The notes: a model not told the origin generated them from the letters alone. A stretch of 64,000 bases of DNA from Candidatus Poseidoniaceae archaeon (GCA_938084675.1 CALKGM010000009.1:42347-106346), one strand, 5' to 3'. Numbered from the stretch's first letter, positions 10,492 to 20,160 are shown. Numbers and translations are program-made.

Positions 10492-11175
10492 ATGACGAGC
10501 GCCTATGAGCGGGAACTCCGTGAGGTCCTAGCAGGCACTGAAAAGGGAGTAAAGGCCGTGACGAGGTCATGCTCTCCAGATGAGAAGCAACGGATGTTTC
10601 TGATTCAACGTCGGCCGTTTTTAGTGGTCCGAGCAGCAGGTTCGGGGATGGAAGGAAGCGGAGACCTTCTTGCGCTTCGGGGCGATTGTTGCTTTCCTAT
10701 TGAAGTCAAAACCACGAAAGCGGATAAACTGTATTTTTCAGGACGAACTAAAGATCAGCTGAACGCCATGATCCGAGAAGGTGAGCGCTCCAACCTCATG
10801 CCACTCTACGCCCACAGAAGAAAAGGTGTTCGTGGAGATTCATGGAGGATTTTTCGCGTTGAAACCCAGGGACTTTCCGGAACATTGAGACGACTTATGT
10901 CCCATATTCCCGCGCTCCCTCTCAATCGGAATGGCACTCCGTTCATCGATTGGGAACAGGGGATGCCGCTCAACAAATTCATTTCACTGCTCTGCTCTCA
11001 TGAAGACGAAAGTACCACCGCCTTGAATAAGTTGAAACAACGTGCTGAGAAGCAAGGTGTTGAAACAAGTGTTGCACGCTCTTCACCAAGTAAAACAAGT
11101 CAAGACATCTTAGCAGAATTGGAACGACGTCGCTCATCAGTCGTGACTCAAATCCTCAGAAATAAGGAACGATGA
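10492..11175 (+). CDS. hjc: Holliday junction resolvase Hjc-like with C-terminal extension
   Basis: YERELREVL...FLVVRAAGSGMEGSGDLLALRGDCCFPIEVKTTKADKLYFS matches the Hjc GS...GD...IEVK motif arrangement. Confidence 0.8.
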   Translation: MTSAYERELREVLAGTEKGVKAVTRSCSPDEKQRMFLIQRRPFLVVRAAGSGMEGSGDLLALRGDCCFPIEVKTTKADKLYFSGRTKDQLNAMIREGERSNLMPLYAHRRKGVRGDSWRIFRVETQGLSGTLRRLMSHIPALPLNRNGTPFIDWEQGMPLNKFISLLCSHEDESTTALNKLKQRAEKQGVETSVARSSPSKTSQDILAELERRRSSVVTQILRNKER

Positions 11176-12631
11176 GCGTGAATAAAAGCATCCCCAAAAG
11201 CGCGAGTGAAGAATAACTTGATGCGCGTTGAGACAAGTGGTCGACCCACATTGGATGCAAATCCCATAACTTGAGTTTACGTCCAAGCCGTTTCAGGCCA
11301 CTCAGCCATGAATGCACGATATCTTTCAGCATATGGCCTCCGTCAAAGGGAACCATTGGGATAAGATTGGTAAATCCGAGGAGAATATTGACCCACATGA
11401 GCCAAAACAAGAAACTCGTGATGAACAATAATCCGTTGGTTCCGAGGATTGAGGCCATCACTCCATCTCCCGCTACTAACAACGATTCTTCAAAAGGATG
11501 AATCGCAACGCCATTGAGTTCAAAGGGCAGAATCATGATTCCAATCAAATGAAACGGAACCGAGGTGGCTCGCTGGCTCAATGTCGCGTCGCAACCGCAC
11601 ATGAGGTCAAAGCGTGGACCAATGGGTCCGGCAAGGCGGTCAATTCCTGAGGTCCCTTCAGAGATTCCCACAACCCCGAGGAACGCGGTCCCCGGTTCAA
11701 CACCCTGCGCTGCAAGTGTTTCGTTATTCGAACCCAAGCTCAAGCGGTAGGCATGATAGTCTGTTAGTGTCACAGTTAGCGTCTCTCGTTCGCCGTCGGA
11801 ATGACGCACGACAAGGTCAACAACATCATTCGCTCCATACAGCGCCAATGTTTCTCTAAAAGATTCTGTACTCGTAACCGGTTCTCCGTTAATGGAAACA
11901 ACAGTGTCCCAAGGCTGCATCCCTGCGTCATATGCACCCTGATCTACCACGATATCTCGGACGTGTACGCCCTCTTCGGCAGCCACAAAACTTCCAGCAA
12001 TCCCACCGAGTAAAAGGAGCATGATGAAGGACGCAAACAGATTTGTTGCTGGGCCAGCGGCAAACATCCGCAAACGCTCTCTCCTAGGTGCTCTGAAAAG
12101 TTCCTCTGACTGCGGCTCAGCAAAGGCGCCAAGAGGGAGCGGTCCCAATTGAAGAAGGCCAAAAGAGCGGATTCGCATACCATGGCCTCGGGCGAGTAAA
12201 CCGTGTCCTAATTCATGTATGACCAACGATACAACGAAGGCCATAACTCCCCATCCAAGTGGAATCACCGGATTGATTCCAGGAATCGCCACGAGTTCGC
12301 TGGCAGTAGGTGGAGGGGCTGTTGAAGGGTACAAGATCGTAGAAATGAAGGCAAGCGGGACCAAGAGACCCACCACTAGCATTGCAATCGAGCATACCCA
12401 AAGAGATAGTTCGCCGTATGCTCTCCAAAATCTTCTGGGTCTTGCGAGGCGTTCAAGCAGTCTCTGACCACGTTGAGTTCGGACCATCAAAACGATACCT
12501 AGGGCCCGCGTTGCATTCCATCTGTCCAGTGTCCCGTTGCGCTCCCAAGTTTTAATGAGAATATACCAGGCAAATAGCAGTATGAGAAGCAGACTCCAGT
12601 CCGCTTGAATTGAACCCCAACTGCCCACCAT
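11156..12631 (-). CDS. site-2 protease-like M50 membrane metallopeptidase with PDZ domain
   Basis: VVSLVIHELGHGLLARGHGMRIRSFGLL (HExxH), PDZ-like VVDQGAYDAGMQPWDTVVSINGEPV, NLIPMVPFDGGHMLKDIV (third ligand). Internal ATG at 12631 preferred over ORF start 12892. Confidence 0.9.
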   Translation of the reverse strand: MVGSWGSIQADWSLLLILLFAWYILIKTWERNGTLDRWNATRALGIVLMVRTQRGQRLLERLARPRRFWRAYGELSLWVCSIAMLVVGLLVPLAFISTILYPSTAPPPTASELVAIPGINPVIPLGWGVMAFVVSLVIHELGHGLLARGHGMRIRSFGLLQLGPLPLGAFAEPQSEELFRAPRRERLRMFAAGPATNLFASFIMLLLLGGIAGSFVAAEEGVHVRDIVVDQGAYDAGMQPWDTVVSINGEPVTSTESFRETLALYGANDVVDLVVRHSDGERETLTVTLTDYHAYRLSLGSNNETLAAQGVEPGTAFLGVVGISEGTSGIDRLAGPIGPRFDLMCGCDATLSQRATSVPFHLIGIMILPFELNGVAIHPFEESLLVAGDGVMASILGTNGLLFITSFLFWLMWVNILLGFTNLIPMVPFDGGHMLKDIVHSWLSGLKRLGRKLKLWDLHPMWVDHLSQRASSYSSLALLGMLLFTLIVPYF

Positions 12632-12741
12632 GAACAGCCGACGGCCTGTTCTGCCTTGAACGTTGATATGGGTCTTGGAACAAAAATTGAACAAACCTTC
12701 ATGATGGGTAGGCGGGTCCTGGAACCGTGCTAAACTACAAC

Positions 12742-13245
12742 ATGGCCATCGAGGTATGGTGTGAGAAAGCTTGGGGAGAAACTCCCAAGAAAATTTCTGA
12801 GTGGGCCGCAAACGATGAAACCATACAAGTTTTTTTGCGATTGTCCGCGAGTGTTTTGATTGCTGATTTTGAATTGAAGAAGGATGGAACACTTACCATT
12901 CGCCAACATTTGCACATCCCACTTGAGACATGGAACCCAGGTTCTATCCAAGGCATTCGTACTCCCGAAGGGAAAACACGATTTTCTCACCGAAGACAAA
13001 CCATCTACCTTTCAAGTGAATTACGAGCCCCCGAGTGGGGTGCTGCTTTGCTTGAGGATTGGTTGTTAGGGATGCGAAGCGATGTGAACAGACCAAAGGA
13101 CCGAACCCAGCGAATTGCCGAAATCAATCGGATGAAAACATCCGTCCAAAGGAATTTGGAAACAGCGGCTGTAAAACATGTTAGTAAAGAGATCACTGAA
13201 CTGGATTCGCGCATTGATCGTATCGGTAGCAATCTCGCAGAATGA
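12742..13245 (+). CDS. hypothetical protein
   Basis: ORF 12727..13245, likely start MAIEVWCEKAW; fills the gap between flanking genes; no recognised family. Confidence 0.6.
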   Translation: MAIEVWCEKAWGETPKKISEWAANDETIQVFLRLSASVLIADFELKKDGTLTIRQHLHIPLETWNPGSIQGIRTPEGKTRFSHRRQTIYLSSELRAPEWGAALLEDWLLGMRSDVNRPKDRTQRIAEINRMKTSVQRNLETAAVKHVSKEITELDSRIDRIGSNLAE

Positions 13246-13247
13246 AC

Positions 13248-13874
13248 TCAATCCATGGTCGTGTCAATGCCTGGGAACAAATCTGCTCCTTCACGGTAAA
13301 CAGTTCTCATGTTGTTAATGAAATTCTTTTCCTTGACAACAATGGTGTATTCCTTGATGCCGTAATCCTTCTCACCGTCGAGCATCTCAAGTAAGATTTC
13401 GAGAGTAAGTCGTGCTCCTTCTCGATGTGGATAGGCAAAGATGCCCATGGAGACCGGAGGGGAAACAATCGATTTGATATTGCCCATTTCTTGAATGGTT
13501 TCAAAGAGATTTGCGTAGGTTTCAGGGAGAAGTTCTCGACGGGCCTCATCTTGATTTGGCCTGCGGCAATCAGGGCCAACAACGTGAATGATATGTTTGA
13601 AGTTCTCACCTAGGGAAAAAGGCTCAGTGACGACGTTCTTTGTCACTGCACAGGGTGGGGCGTTAATTTTACGCATATCAAGGCAGATATTACGGGTCAC
13701 CTGCGTCAATTCCTTTCCAGCCTTCTTATGAATCATGCTGTCGATGCCTTCGCGCCCTGAAAGGCGGTTGTTAGCCGGTGTGACAAGAGCATCTGCGGAG
13801 TGGTTCCAAACATCCCCACCCATAACGCGGAGGACTCCCCATCTGCATTTTCGCGCCATGTAGAGTTCTGCCAT
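13248..13874 (-). CDS. macro domain protein (ADP-ribose-binding fold)
   Basis: VMGGDVWNHSADALVTPANNRLSGREGIDSMIHKKAGKEL...HIIHVVGPD...SIVSPPVSMGIFAYPHREGARLTLEIL typical macro-domain pattern. Confidence 0.85.
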   Translation of the reverse strand: MAELYMARKCRWGVLRVMGGDVWNHSADALVTPANNRLSGREGIDSMIHKKAGKELTQVTRNICLDMRKINAPPCAVTKNVVTEPFSLGENFKHIIHVVGPDCRRPNQDEARRELLPETYANLFETIQEMGNIKSIVSPPVSMGIFAYPHREGARLTLEILLEMLDGEKDYGIKEYTIVVKEKNFINNMRTVYREGADLFPGIDTTMD

Positions 13875-13968
13875 CAGTCAACCAAGAGGGGCGACCCTAC
13901 ATATTAGGTTCGCATTATTTTCATGAAAACGCCTAAAATCAAGGCAGGAGTTGGGTAGTGCATCGCTT

Positions 13969-13996
13969 GGTTAAACCGTTCGTGTGAACGGAAACC
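13969..13996 (+). promoter_or_regulatory. leader hairpin upstream of 1766-aa surface protein gene
   Basis: ggttaaaCCGTTCgtgtGAACGGaaacc: perfect 6-bp stem with GTGT loop plus outer GGTT/AACC. Confidence 0.45.
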
Positions 13997-14031
13997 GATA
14001 CCGCTAAAGTGGGCTCCGCAGTCCACACTCC

Positions 14032-17000
14032 ATGACCACGAAGGCCTGTAGCCTAGCCTTCGTCACCCTCCTACTCCTCTCATCACTTTCAATCGTCATT
14101 CAACCGCATGACAATCCTACTGACGAATCAAAGGAATCCGAGTTATCTGATTTGTTTGACGGATTTTTTGTTGGCGAGCATGAAGATGCGTGGAACATGA
14201 CTCCTTGGCCTACCGTTGCTGTCCCAGAGGGGTTTAGTTACATGAGCGTCATTGATTACAGCGATGTCGGAGTTCTCATCAACAACCTTTCAGAGGAAAG
14301 TAGAACCATTGGTTGGGCATTTGTTGCCGCACGAAATATCTCTCTTGACCGGGTATTTATCTTCAATCAGAGCGGCACTCCAGTGGGAGAAACCATCAAT
14401 CGGGAGAAGTTTACAACGTATTTTGCCGAACCCTTCTTGGAAATGCTCCGTAACAGTTCCTCGGCTTCATCCCTCAATTATTTGGTGACTACCAAAGGAA
14501 TTCCACTGAGAATCTCAGGTGGGGCCGACAAGGCAAGTTTTGACCAAGAACTTGCTCTTTTGGGTGGAACCTATAACAGTTCAATCGGAGCAAATAACTG
14601 GTTCAATCACGGCTATGGGCCGCTTGCTGGCAAGGAAATGAATTCCTTCACGAGAGATGAATACGGCTTCTTCCTTGTTACACGATTGACAGGCTACACG
14701 GTGGACACCGCATTGGAACTGATTGAACGGGCGAATAACAGCCTAGGGGAACGAGGGACATTCGTATTGGACTTGGCAACAAATCGAAATGGTTCAGGAT
14801 ACAAGTACTGGAATGACGACCTTTATGCCGCAAATTTGACCTTGAACGGCAGCATGGACATACCCGTGATTTTTGATGAGGAAAGTGAGTTTATCACCAA
14901 CATTTCCAACGTCATGGGATATGCCTCTTGGGGAAGTAACGATGGAAATTGGGATACGAATCGAATTCCAAACTCGGGGTTTGACACAACTGATTCCGCA
15001 TGGGGCATGGGCACCCGATATTGGGAACACACACTGCCTGCAGTCAATGCAGATGAGTCATTCTCTTGGAACTATCAAAGCCAAACCAAACAAGGCGGCT
15101 CCGGTGCATTAGAAGGAATTCTAGACACGAATTGTTCGGGCCAAGATGGAACAAATACCGCCGGGCTGCTCGCAGAATACTTCGATAACAGTGGAATCTC
15201 TGTCGGCAATACCATGCCCGATTTAACCACCCGCCAACCCAATGCTATTCGCGTTGAACCAAATCTTGATTGGACGTCAAGAGGATCCGCGTATCCTGGA
15301 TTAGATTCTCGCTTCAATACGCACTGGAGTGGACGGTTTAGTGGAATCGTCACCGTTCCAGAGACAGGAAATTGGACCTTCTACCTCGAAAGCGATGATG
15401 GAAGTGAACTTTGGCTCAATCATTCGAGTTTAGTTCAAAACCATGGGATGCACGGCATGAGAACCGTTTCAAATTACATCAATCTAACAGCCGGAGAACA
15501 TGACCTTCGCGTTGAATTCTATCAAGGCGGGGGGCCGCATGGACTTCGTTTATTCTGGGAGGGGCCCAATCAATCAAAAGTGATTATACCGAACTCTGCG
15601 TTGAGTGTTTCATCCCTAACAGTACCTCAATCCGAACACCTTGAACATCGTTGGGATTTTGAAGAGGGAACTGGCAGTCAAACCAACGATAGTTCAGGAA
15701 ACGCACATCTTTCCTTTTACGGCATGAATTCTACAAACTGGGAAGCATGCCCTGGGGGCTCCTGTTTGATGTTTGACGGCCAGGATGATTACATCGAAGT
15801 CGATGTTGATGATTGGTCTGGTAACTTCACTGTGAGTCAGTTCGTAATGACGAATACCACCAATCAACCCTCATATGCATCCACCTTCGCATCTGGAGAT
15901 GCAGCAGGCTCGAATGCATCATTCCAACACATGATGCAATCAGCAGGATGGTACCTTCATAACGACCAAACCAATCTCTTTGATGTTGTAACTGTTGAAC
16001 GATGGGCCCACCTCGCAACGGTGTTTGACAATGGAACCGTTCGCCAATACTTCAACGGTCAGTACGTTGGAAGTACGGTTGCGTCTCCAGGCGACTTCAA
16101 TAATTTTGATCTTTATCGCATGGGAGTGAACCGAGCAGGGTCTTCCTTTTTTGAAGGCAAAATTGACAGGGTACTCGTCTATTCTACTGCGCTTTCACAC
16201 AGCGAAGTACATCAAATCTCACGGGAGGTCCTGTCAAACTGCCAGGTCTATTCGGGCGCTAATCAAGAGATAACAACCATCTGGCAGAACGTCACGCTCC
16301 CCGAAAATCACACCTCCCATGCATGGCTCTTGAGCTCATATGGAATGATTGAAGGTCCAATCGGAGGAACCTACACGCTCCAAGTAGAAGCTCGGGACGC
16401 CAGCGGAACTTTGCTCTCGACCAACAGGTCCACCGGTAAAACCTTCGAAACCAACTGGAACAGCGACACATTACGGTTCCGGCCACACCCTCAAGCGGTC
16501 TCGTTCAACATCAGCATTGAAGTGATGATAACCGGCTCTTCACAGGAAGGTTCCTTATTCCTTGATACGTTGAAATTGAGGGCGATTCGCCCACATATGG
16601 ATTGGGTCAACGGGTCAATTGCTGAAACTGCAGTATCAACAGGCGGTCGGTCATTCAATTGGAACACAGCCTACGGTCAATCACTGGTCGCTGACCTGAT
16701 CGAAGACGGTGTGTCGGGAGTCAAGGGCTATGTCTACGAACCCTACCTTACCGCAGTTGGCTATCCTAGTGTCTTGCTACCGGCTTATGCATCCGGATAC
16801 AACCTCGCAGAGAGCCACGCTGCTGCTAGTACGGTTTCGGGGTGGATGGGTGTGGTGGTTGGTGACCCGAAAATGGCAGCCTATGCAGACCTCTTTCATG
16901 ACATCAATATCGTAGACGCACGCGTCATAGGGGACGTGAATGTTGGTGAACCTACCTTCGTCCAGGTTATTGTTGAGAATCTCGGCATGGCTCCTTCAAA

Positions 17001-19332
17001 TGGCTCTTTGATGATTCAGTCTCGAATTGGAAACGTCGTCCTTAACGAATCATCTCTCGCCATGCCTTCAGGTGACCAGTACGGCAGCAGAACAATTCTC
17101 AATCTCACTTTTGAGCCAATACAGTCAGGATTTTTCGAGATTCGCATTCGGTATACCAATACCTCTCATGAGCAAAACTTTGGGAACAACATGATTTCGC
17201 TATCCCTTTTTGCTAATGATGCCCCCAAAATCATCAATGCATATTGCAATGCACCCACTCTCACACGAGGTGGTTATACTGTATGTACCGCGCAGGCTCA
17301 AGATGACAGCAATGTAACCGCTGCAACAATGAGTTGGCAGATTGTTCAAGAAAATGAATCTGTGAATGAAAGTCTCTGGATTCAGCAAACTATGGGCAAA
17401 ATAGACAGTTCCCGCTGGCAGGCAACACTCACTGTACCAACAGACGTAGAACTTGGAGAAATCGCATTACAAATACGGGTCTATGACATCGCAAACATGA
17501 GCGACGAAGCAACCTACCTGAATGTCACACGAATTGTTGACGCTCCACGAACATGGTATGGGCCTCATGTATCGGACATAGACCCACTCTCATGGAACCA
17601 TGCATCAACTCTACCTAACAAACCCAATGAAGGTCTTTTGCGGCACCGTTTGTACACCTTGACCAGTTGTGCTACCGACGTGGATTTTGATGTCATGCAA
17701 GCACCTCCGATATTCTCCAGTTCACGAGGGACCATGACCAACACGACATCTGTTGTACTTCATGACGCAAACGTATACTGTTACAGTTCAAATCTATCAC
17801 TTGAGTTGGGCATGTCTCTTGAGGATATTGAAATTCAAGTCAGGTCATATGACGGGTCATTGTTATTGGAACGCACACTATGGATTGATGATGTAAATCC
17901 CGAAGTCTCACTCTTTGTCGCAGACAGCAACGGTACTGCTCTTGACGCTGTGGTAGGGCATGGGAGGGAGCAACTCATCGTTCAGGTTTCAGATATTGAT
18001 GATCCAATCACCCCATTCATTGGCGATGTCATGGTGTACTGGCCAGGCAATGAAATGTTCCAAATTCCATTGGATATTCCTCAGGGAGTAGATACGGTGA
18101 CCATTCCTCTTCGTCAAATTCCAACGGCATTAGAATCCGGTGAACTCGTCATTGACATAACGGGTAACGGCCTCAACGGAGGAACTGCCGAGGCAACGTT
18201 GAGTATTCCCTTCGAGTTCACCCTACCTGAGGTCGTCTTCTTCGATGTATGTGATGATGAGGGGTCAATTCGCAACATGTCGTTTGGTCAAACGGCAACA
18301 TTGGTCGTTGGAGTACACAGCGACCGTCCTCTTGAGACTCCAAGTGGCAGACTTAGTCAATCGGGCCGCTCAATAGTAGCCCCATTAACGGATGAACCGG
18401 CGTGGGGAGAAGGCATAGCTCCTGATGCCTGTATTATTGATGAGAACTCAATCGATATGGAATGGTATCATTTCCGCATCAAGGTCGACACTTCGTTTTC
18501 CGATGGCCCCGGCAAGATTGTCATGAACATACGAGATGTTGACCGGCTGCCGACATCGCTCACCGTTGAGATGATGTTTCAGCATGCACCAACAATCCTT
18601 GGGGAATTTAATTCTTCAACCGCCATGCCTGGGGAAGACATTCTCGTCACATTACCTGTCGGAGATGAGGACGGCCTTCACACAGTCATTTGCTCATTCA
18701 CTATACACGACCCCTTGGGAACAATGCTTACGCAATCGGCAACAATGGCAGGAGAAGAAATGTATTTTGAAGGTGAATTGAGTTGGATTTACCCTATACC
18801 CGGCTCTCTAGCAAATCAAACGCTTACCCTAGAGGCCGGATGTCTTGACGAGCAAGGGCTCCGCGTCACTCAAACAGCCAATATTACCGTAGGCCCTCAA
18901 GAAGCGTGCTTGAATTGTACGTCGAATGATTTAACCCAAGGTGAATCCAAACAGCAAGATGATGCCCGTTCTTTACAGACAGTTGCGCTGGTTGGTTTGC
19001 TCACCCTAACCATTATTCTTGGAGCAGTAGGATTTGCACTGAGAACCAACAAAAAATCTACCGAAGAGCTTGATTGGAATGTGGAAGAAAACACCGGACA
19101 TAATGTCGAGTCCTTGTTTGACAACGATGACCTCATGGATCAAACCGAGGCTGAATCAAAGCAGGAAAATCCAACAGAATCAAACACTATTCCTGAAGGC
19201 TGGACGCAAGAACAGTATGTGCAGTGGCTCGATGGCCCAACTCCCGACGGATGGACAACAGAGCAATGGGCAGACTATGTAGCAGAGCACACGGCTAAAT
19301 TGGACTCCCATGATATTGGAACGGAAGGATGA
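14032..19332 (+). CDS. giant secreted protein: split TIGR03790-like domain with nested PA14 and LamG-like modules, CARDB/Ig-like modules, C-terminal TM and GWTxEQ tail repeats
   Basis: Signal peptide; SLNYLVTTKGIPLRISGGADKASFDQELALLGG; PA14 GLLAEYFDNSG...GTVTVPETGNWTFYLESDDGSELWLN-like region (TVPETGNWTFYLESDDGSELWLN); LamG-like HRWDFEEGTGSQTNDSSGNAHLSFYG...LMFDGQDDYIEV; GSIAETAVSTGGRSFNWNTAYGQSLVADLIEDGVSGVKGYVYEPYL; TM LQTVALVGLLTLTIILGAVGFAL. Confidence 0.85.
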   Translation: MTTKACSLAFVTLLLLSSLSIVIQPHDNPTDESKESELSDLFDGFFVGEHEDAWNMTPWPTVAVPEGFSYMSVIDYSDVGVLINNLSEESRTIGWAFVAARNISLDRVFIFNQSGTPVGETINREKFTTYFAEPFLEMLRNSSSASSLNYLVTTKGIPLRISGGADKASFDQELALLGGTYNSSIGANNWFNHGYGPLAGKEMNSFTRDEYGFFLVTRLTGYTVDTALELIERANNSLGERGTFVLDLATNRNGSGYKYWNDDLYAANLTLNGSMDIPVIFDEESEFITNISNVMGYASWGSNDGNWDTNRIPNSGFDTTDSAWGMGTRYWEHTLPAVNADESFSWNYQSQTKQGGSGALEGILDTNCSGQDGTNTAGLLAEYFDNSGISVGNTMPDLTTRQPNAIRVEPNLDWTSRGSAYPGLDSRFNTHWSGRFSGIVTVPETGNWTFYLESDDGSELWLNHSSLVQNHGMHGMRTVSNYINLTAGEHDLRVEFYQGGGPHGLRLFWEGPNQSKVIIPNSALSVSSLTVPQSEHLEHRWDFEEGTGSQTNDSSGNAHLSFYGMNSTNWEACPGGSCLMFDGQDDYIEVDVDDWSGNFTVSQFVMTNTTNQPSYASTFASGDAAGSNASFQHMMQSAGWYLHNDQTNLFDVVTVERWAHLATVFDNGTVRQYFNGQYVGSTVASPGDFNNFDLYRMGVNRAGSSFFEGKIDRVLVYSTALSHSEVHQISREVLSNCQVYSGANQEITTIWQNVTLPENHTSHAWLLSSYGMIEGPIGGTYTLQVEARDASGTLLSTNRSTGKTFETNWNSDTLRFRPHPQAVSFNISIEVMITGSSQEGSLFLDTLKLRAIRPHMDWVNGSIAETAVSTGGRSFNWNTAYGQSLVADLIEDGVSGVKGYVYEPYLTAVGYPSVLLPAYASGYNLAESHAAASTVSGWMGVVVGDPKMAAYADLFHDINIVDARVIGDVNVGEPTFVQVIVENLGMAPSNGSLMIQSRIGNVVLNESSLAMPSGDQYGSRTILNLTFEPIQSGFFEIRIRYTNTSHEQNFGNNMISLSLFANDAPKIINAYCNAPTLTRGGYTVCTAQAQDDSNVTAATMSWQIVQENESVNESLWIQQTMGKIDSSRWQATLTVPTDVELGEIALQIRVYDIANMSDEATYLNVTRIVDAPRTWYGPHVSDIDPLSWNHASTLPNKPNEGLLRHRLYTLTSCATDVDFDVMQAPPIFSSSRGTMTNTTSVVLHDANVYCYSSNLSLELGMSLEDIEIQVRSYDGSLLLERTLWIDDVNPEVSLFVADSNGTALDAVVGHGREQLIVQVSDIDDPITPFIGDVMVYWPGNEMFQIPLDIPQGVDTVTIPLRQIPTALESGELVIDITGNGLNGGTAEATLSIPFEFTLPEVVFFDVCDDEGSIRNMSFGQTATLVVGVHSDRPLETPSGRLSQSGRSIVAPLTDEPAWGEGIAPDACIIDENSIDMEWYHFRIKVDTSFSDGPGKIVMNIRDVDRLPTSLTVEMMFQHAPTILGEFNSSTAMPGEDILVTLPVGDEDGLHTVICSFTIHDPLGTMLTQSATMAGEEMYFEGELSWIYPIPGSLANQTLTLEAGCLDEQGLRVTQTANITVGPQEACLNCTSNDLTQGESKQQDDARSLQTVALVGLLTLTIILGAVGFALRTNKKSTEELDWNVEENTGHNVESLFDNDDLMDQTEAESKQENPTESNTIPEGWTQEQYVQWLDGPTPDGWTTEQWADYVAEHTAKLDSHDIGTEG

Positions 19333-19365
19333 TGAAGACGGAAGACAGCCCTTGACTTGAGCAGC

Positions 19366-19599
19366 ATGGCCGTCGGATACGTATTGATCAATGTCCAACC
19401 TGGAACCGAACAAAGTGTGTACGAGTTGATGAAAGCCCTTCCTCATGTCAACGATGCCACCGTATTGTTTGGAGATCACGATTTGATTGTCAAGCTCATT
19501 GCTGATGACCTAGCCACTATTGCAAAGGCAGTTGTTGAACACATCCGTCAAGTCCCAGGTGTTGTTGATACCAAAACACTAGCAGGGGCGGAATTTTAG
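19366..19599 (+). CDS. stand-alone Lrp/AsnC ligand-binding (RAM) domain protein
   Basis: MAVGYVLINVQPGTEQSVYELMKALPHVNDATVLFGDHDLIVKLIADDLATIAKAVVEHIRQVPGVVDTKTL; no HTH. Confidence 0.85.
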   Translation: MAVGYVLINVQPGTEQSVYELMKALPHVNDATVLFGDHDLIVKLIADDLATIAKAVVEHIRQVPGVVDTKTLAGAEF

Positions 19600-19710
19600 A
19601 ATCGTCTTGTTTAGAAACCGCTCTACTGAGTGGGATTTCATCAAAAAACATGGTCCGGAAAGGGGTACTGGACCCTATATGTGGCGCAGTCTTGCCTTTT
19701 TTCGGGAAAA

Positions 19711-19720
19711 GTATTATATG
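19711..19720 (+). promoter_or_regulatory. probable TATA-box region of MC1 gene
   Basis: gtattatatg in the intergenic region about 36 nt upstream of the MC1 ATG; ggaggaaat SD-like sequence lies in between. Confidence 0.45.
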
Positions 19721-19755
19721 CTCGTTGAGATAAGGCGTCACCGGAGGAAATCCAA

Positions 19756-20022
19756 ATGTCAGACGGAAAAAAATACTTCGTTCTCATGGAGAATGGAAAA
19801 GATACGAGCCAGGTTTTTGCGAGCAAACAACCCCGCGGTGCGGCCCTTAAGGCTGCAACACGCGGACACAGCAACATCCGCCTACGAGAGCGTGGCACCA
19901 AGCGTGTCCACGTCTTCACAGGCAGCATCAGTATGGTTGACAAGCCAGCAGGCGGACCAGACTGGCTCCCAGACAAGATCAAGAAGGCCAACGTCAAGAA
20001 GCAAGGCATCGAGCACCTTTGA
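19756..20022 (+). CDS. MC1-family non-histone chromosomal protein
   Basis: KKYFVLMENGKDTSQVFASKQPRGAALKAATRGHSNIRLRERGTKRVHVFTGSISMVDKPAGGPDWLPDKIKKANVKKQGIEHL matches MC1 (RQPRQAALKAA, IRLRERGTKKVH, PDKI.KP.VKK.G). Confidence 0.92.
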   Translation: MSDGKKYFVLMENGKDTSQVFASKQPRGAALKAATRGHSNIRLRERGTKRVHVFTGSISMVDKPAGGPDWLPDKIKKANVKKQGIEHL

Positions 20023-20050
20023 GTGCCCCTTGCTCTTCTTTACAGCCATC

Positions 20051-20103
20051 CAACTTGAACCATCAAGTTGAACAGCGCCCTCATCTGCTCTTCGGCGCAG
20101 ATG
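20051..20103 (+). terminator. two tandem hairpins downstream of MC1 gene (candidate terminator/3' UTR structure)
   Basis: CAACTTGA-ACCA-TCAAGTTG (20051-20070, 8-bp stem) and CATCTGC-TCTTCGGC-GCAGATG (20082-20103, 7-bp stem), followed by a T-rich stretch. Confidence 0.5.
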
Positions 20104-20142
20104 TGGGCCTCAAACTTTTCTTAACTCGGCTTTCATGGCGTT

Positions 20143-20160
20143 AGCCTTCAATTGAAGGCT
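20143..20160. repeat. perfect 18-bp palindrome AGCCTTCAATTGAAGGCT
   Basis: Read directly; between MC1 and Xer-like recombinase genes. Confidence 0.7.
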
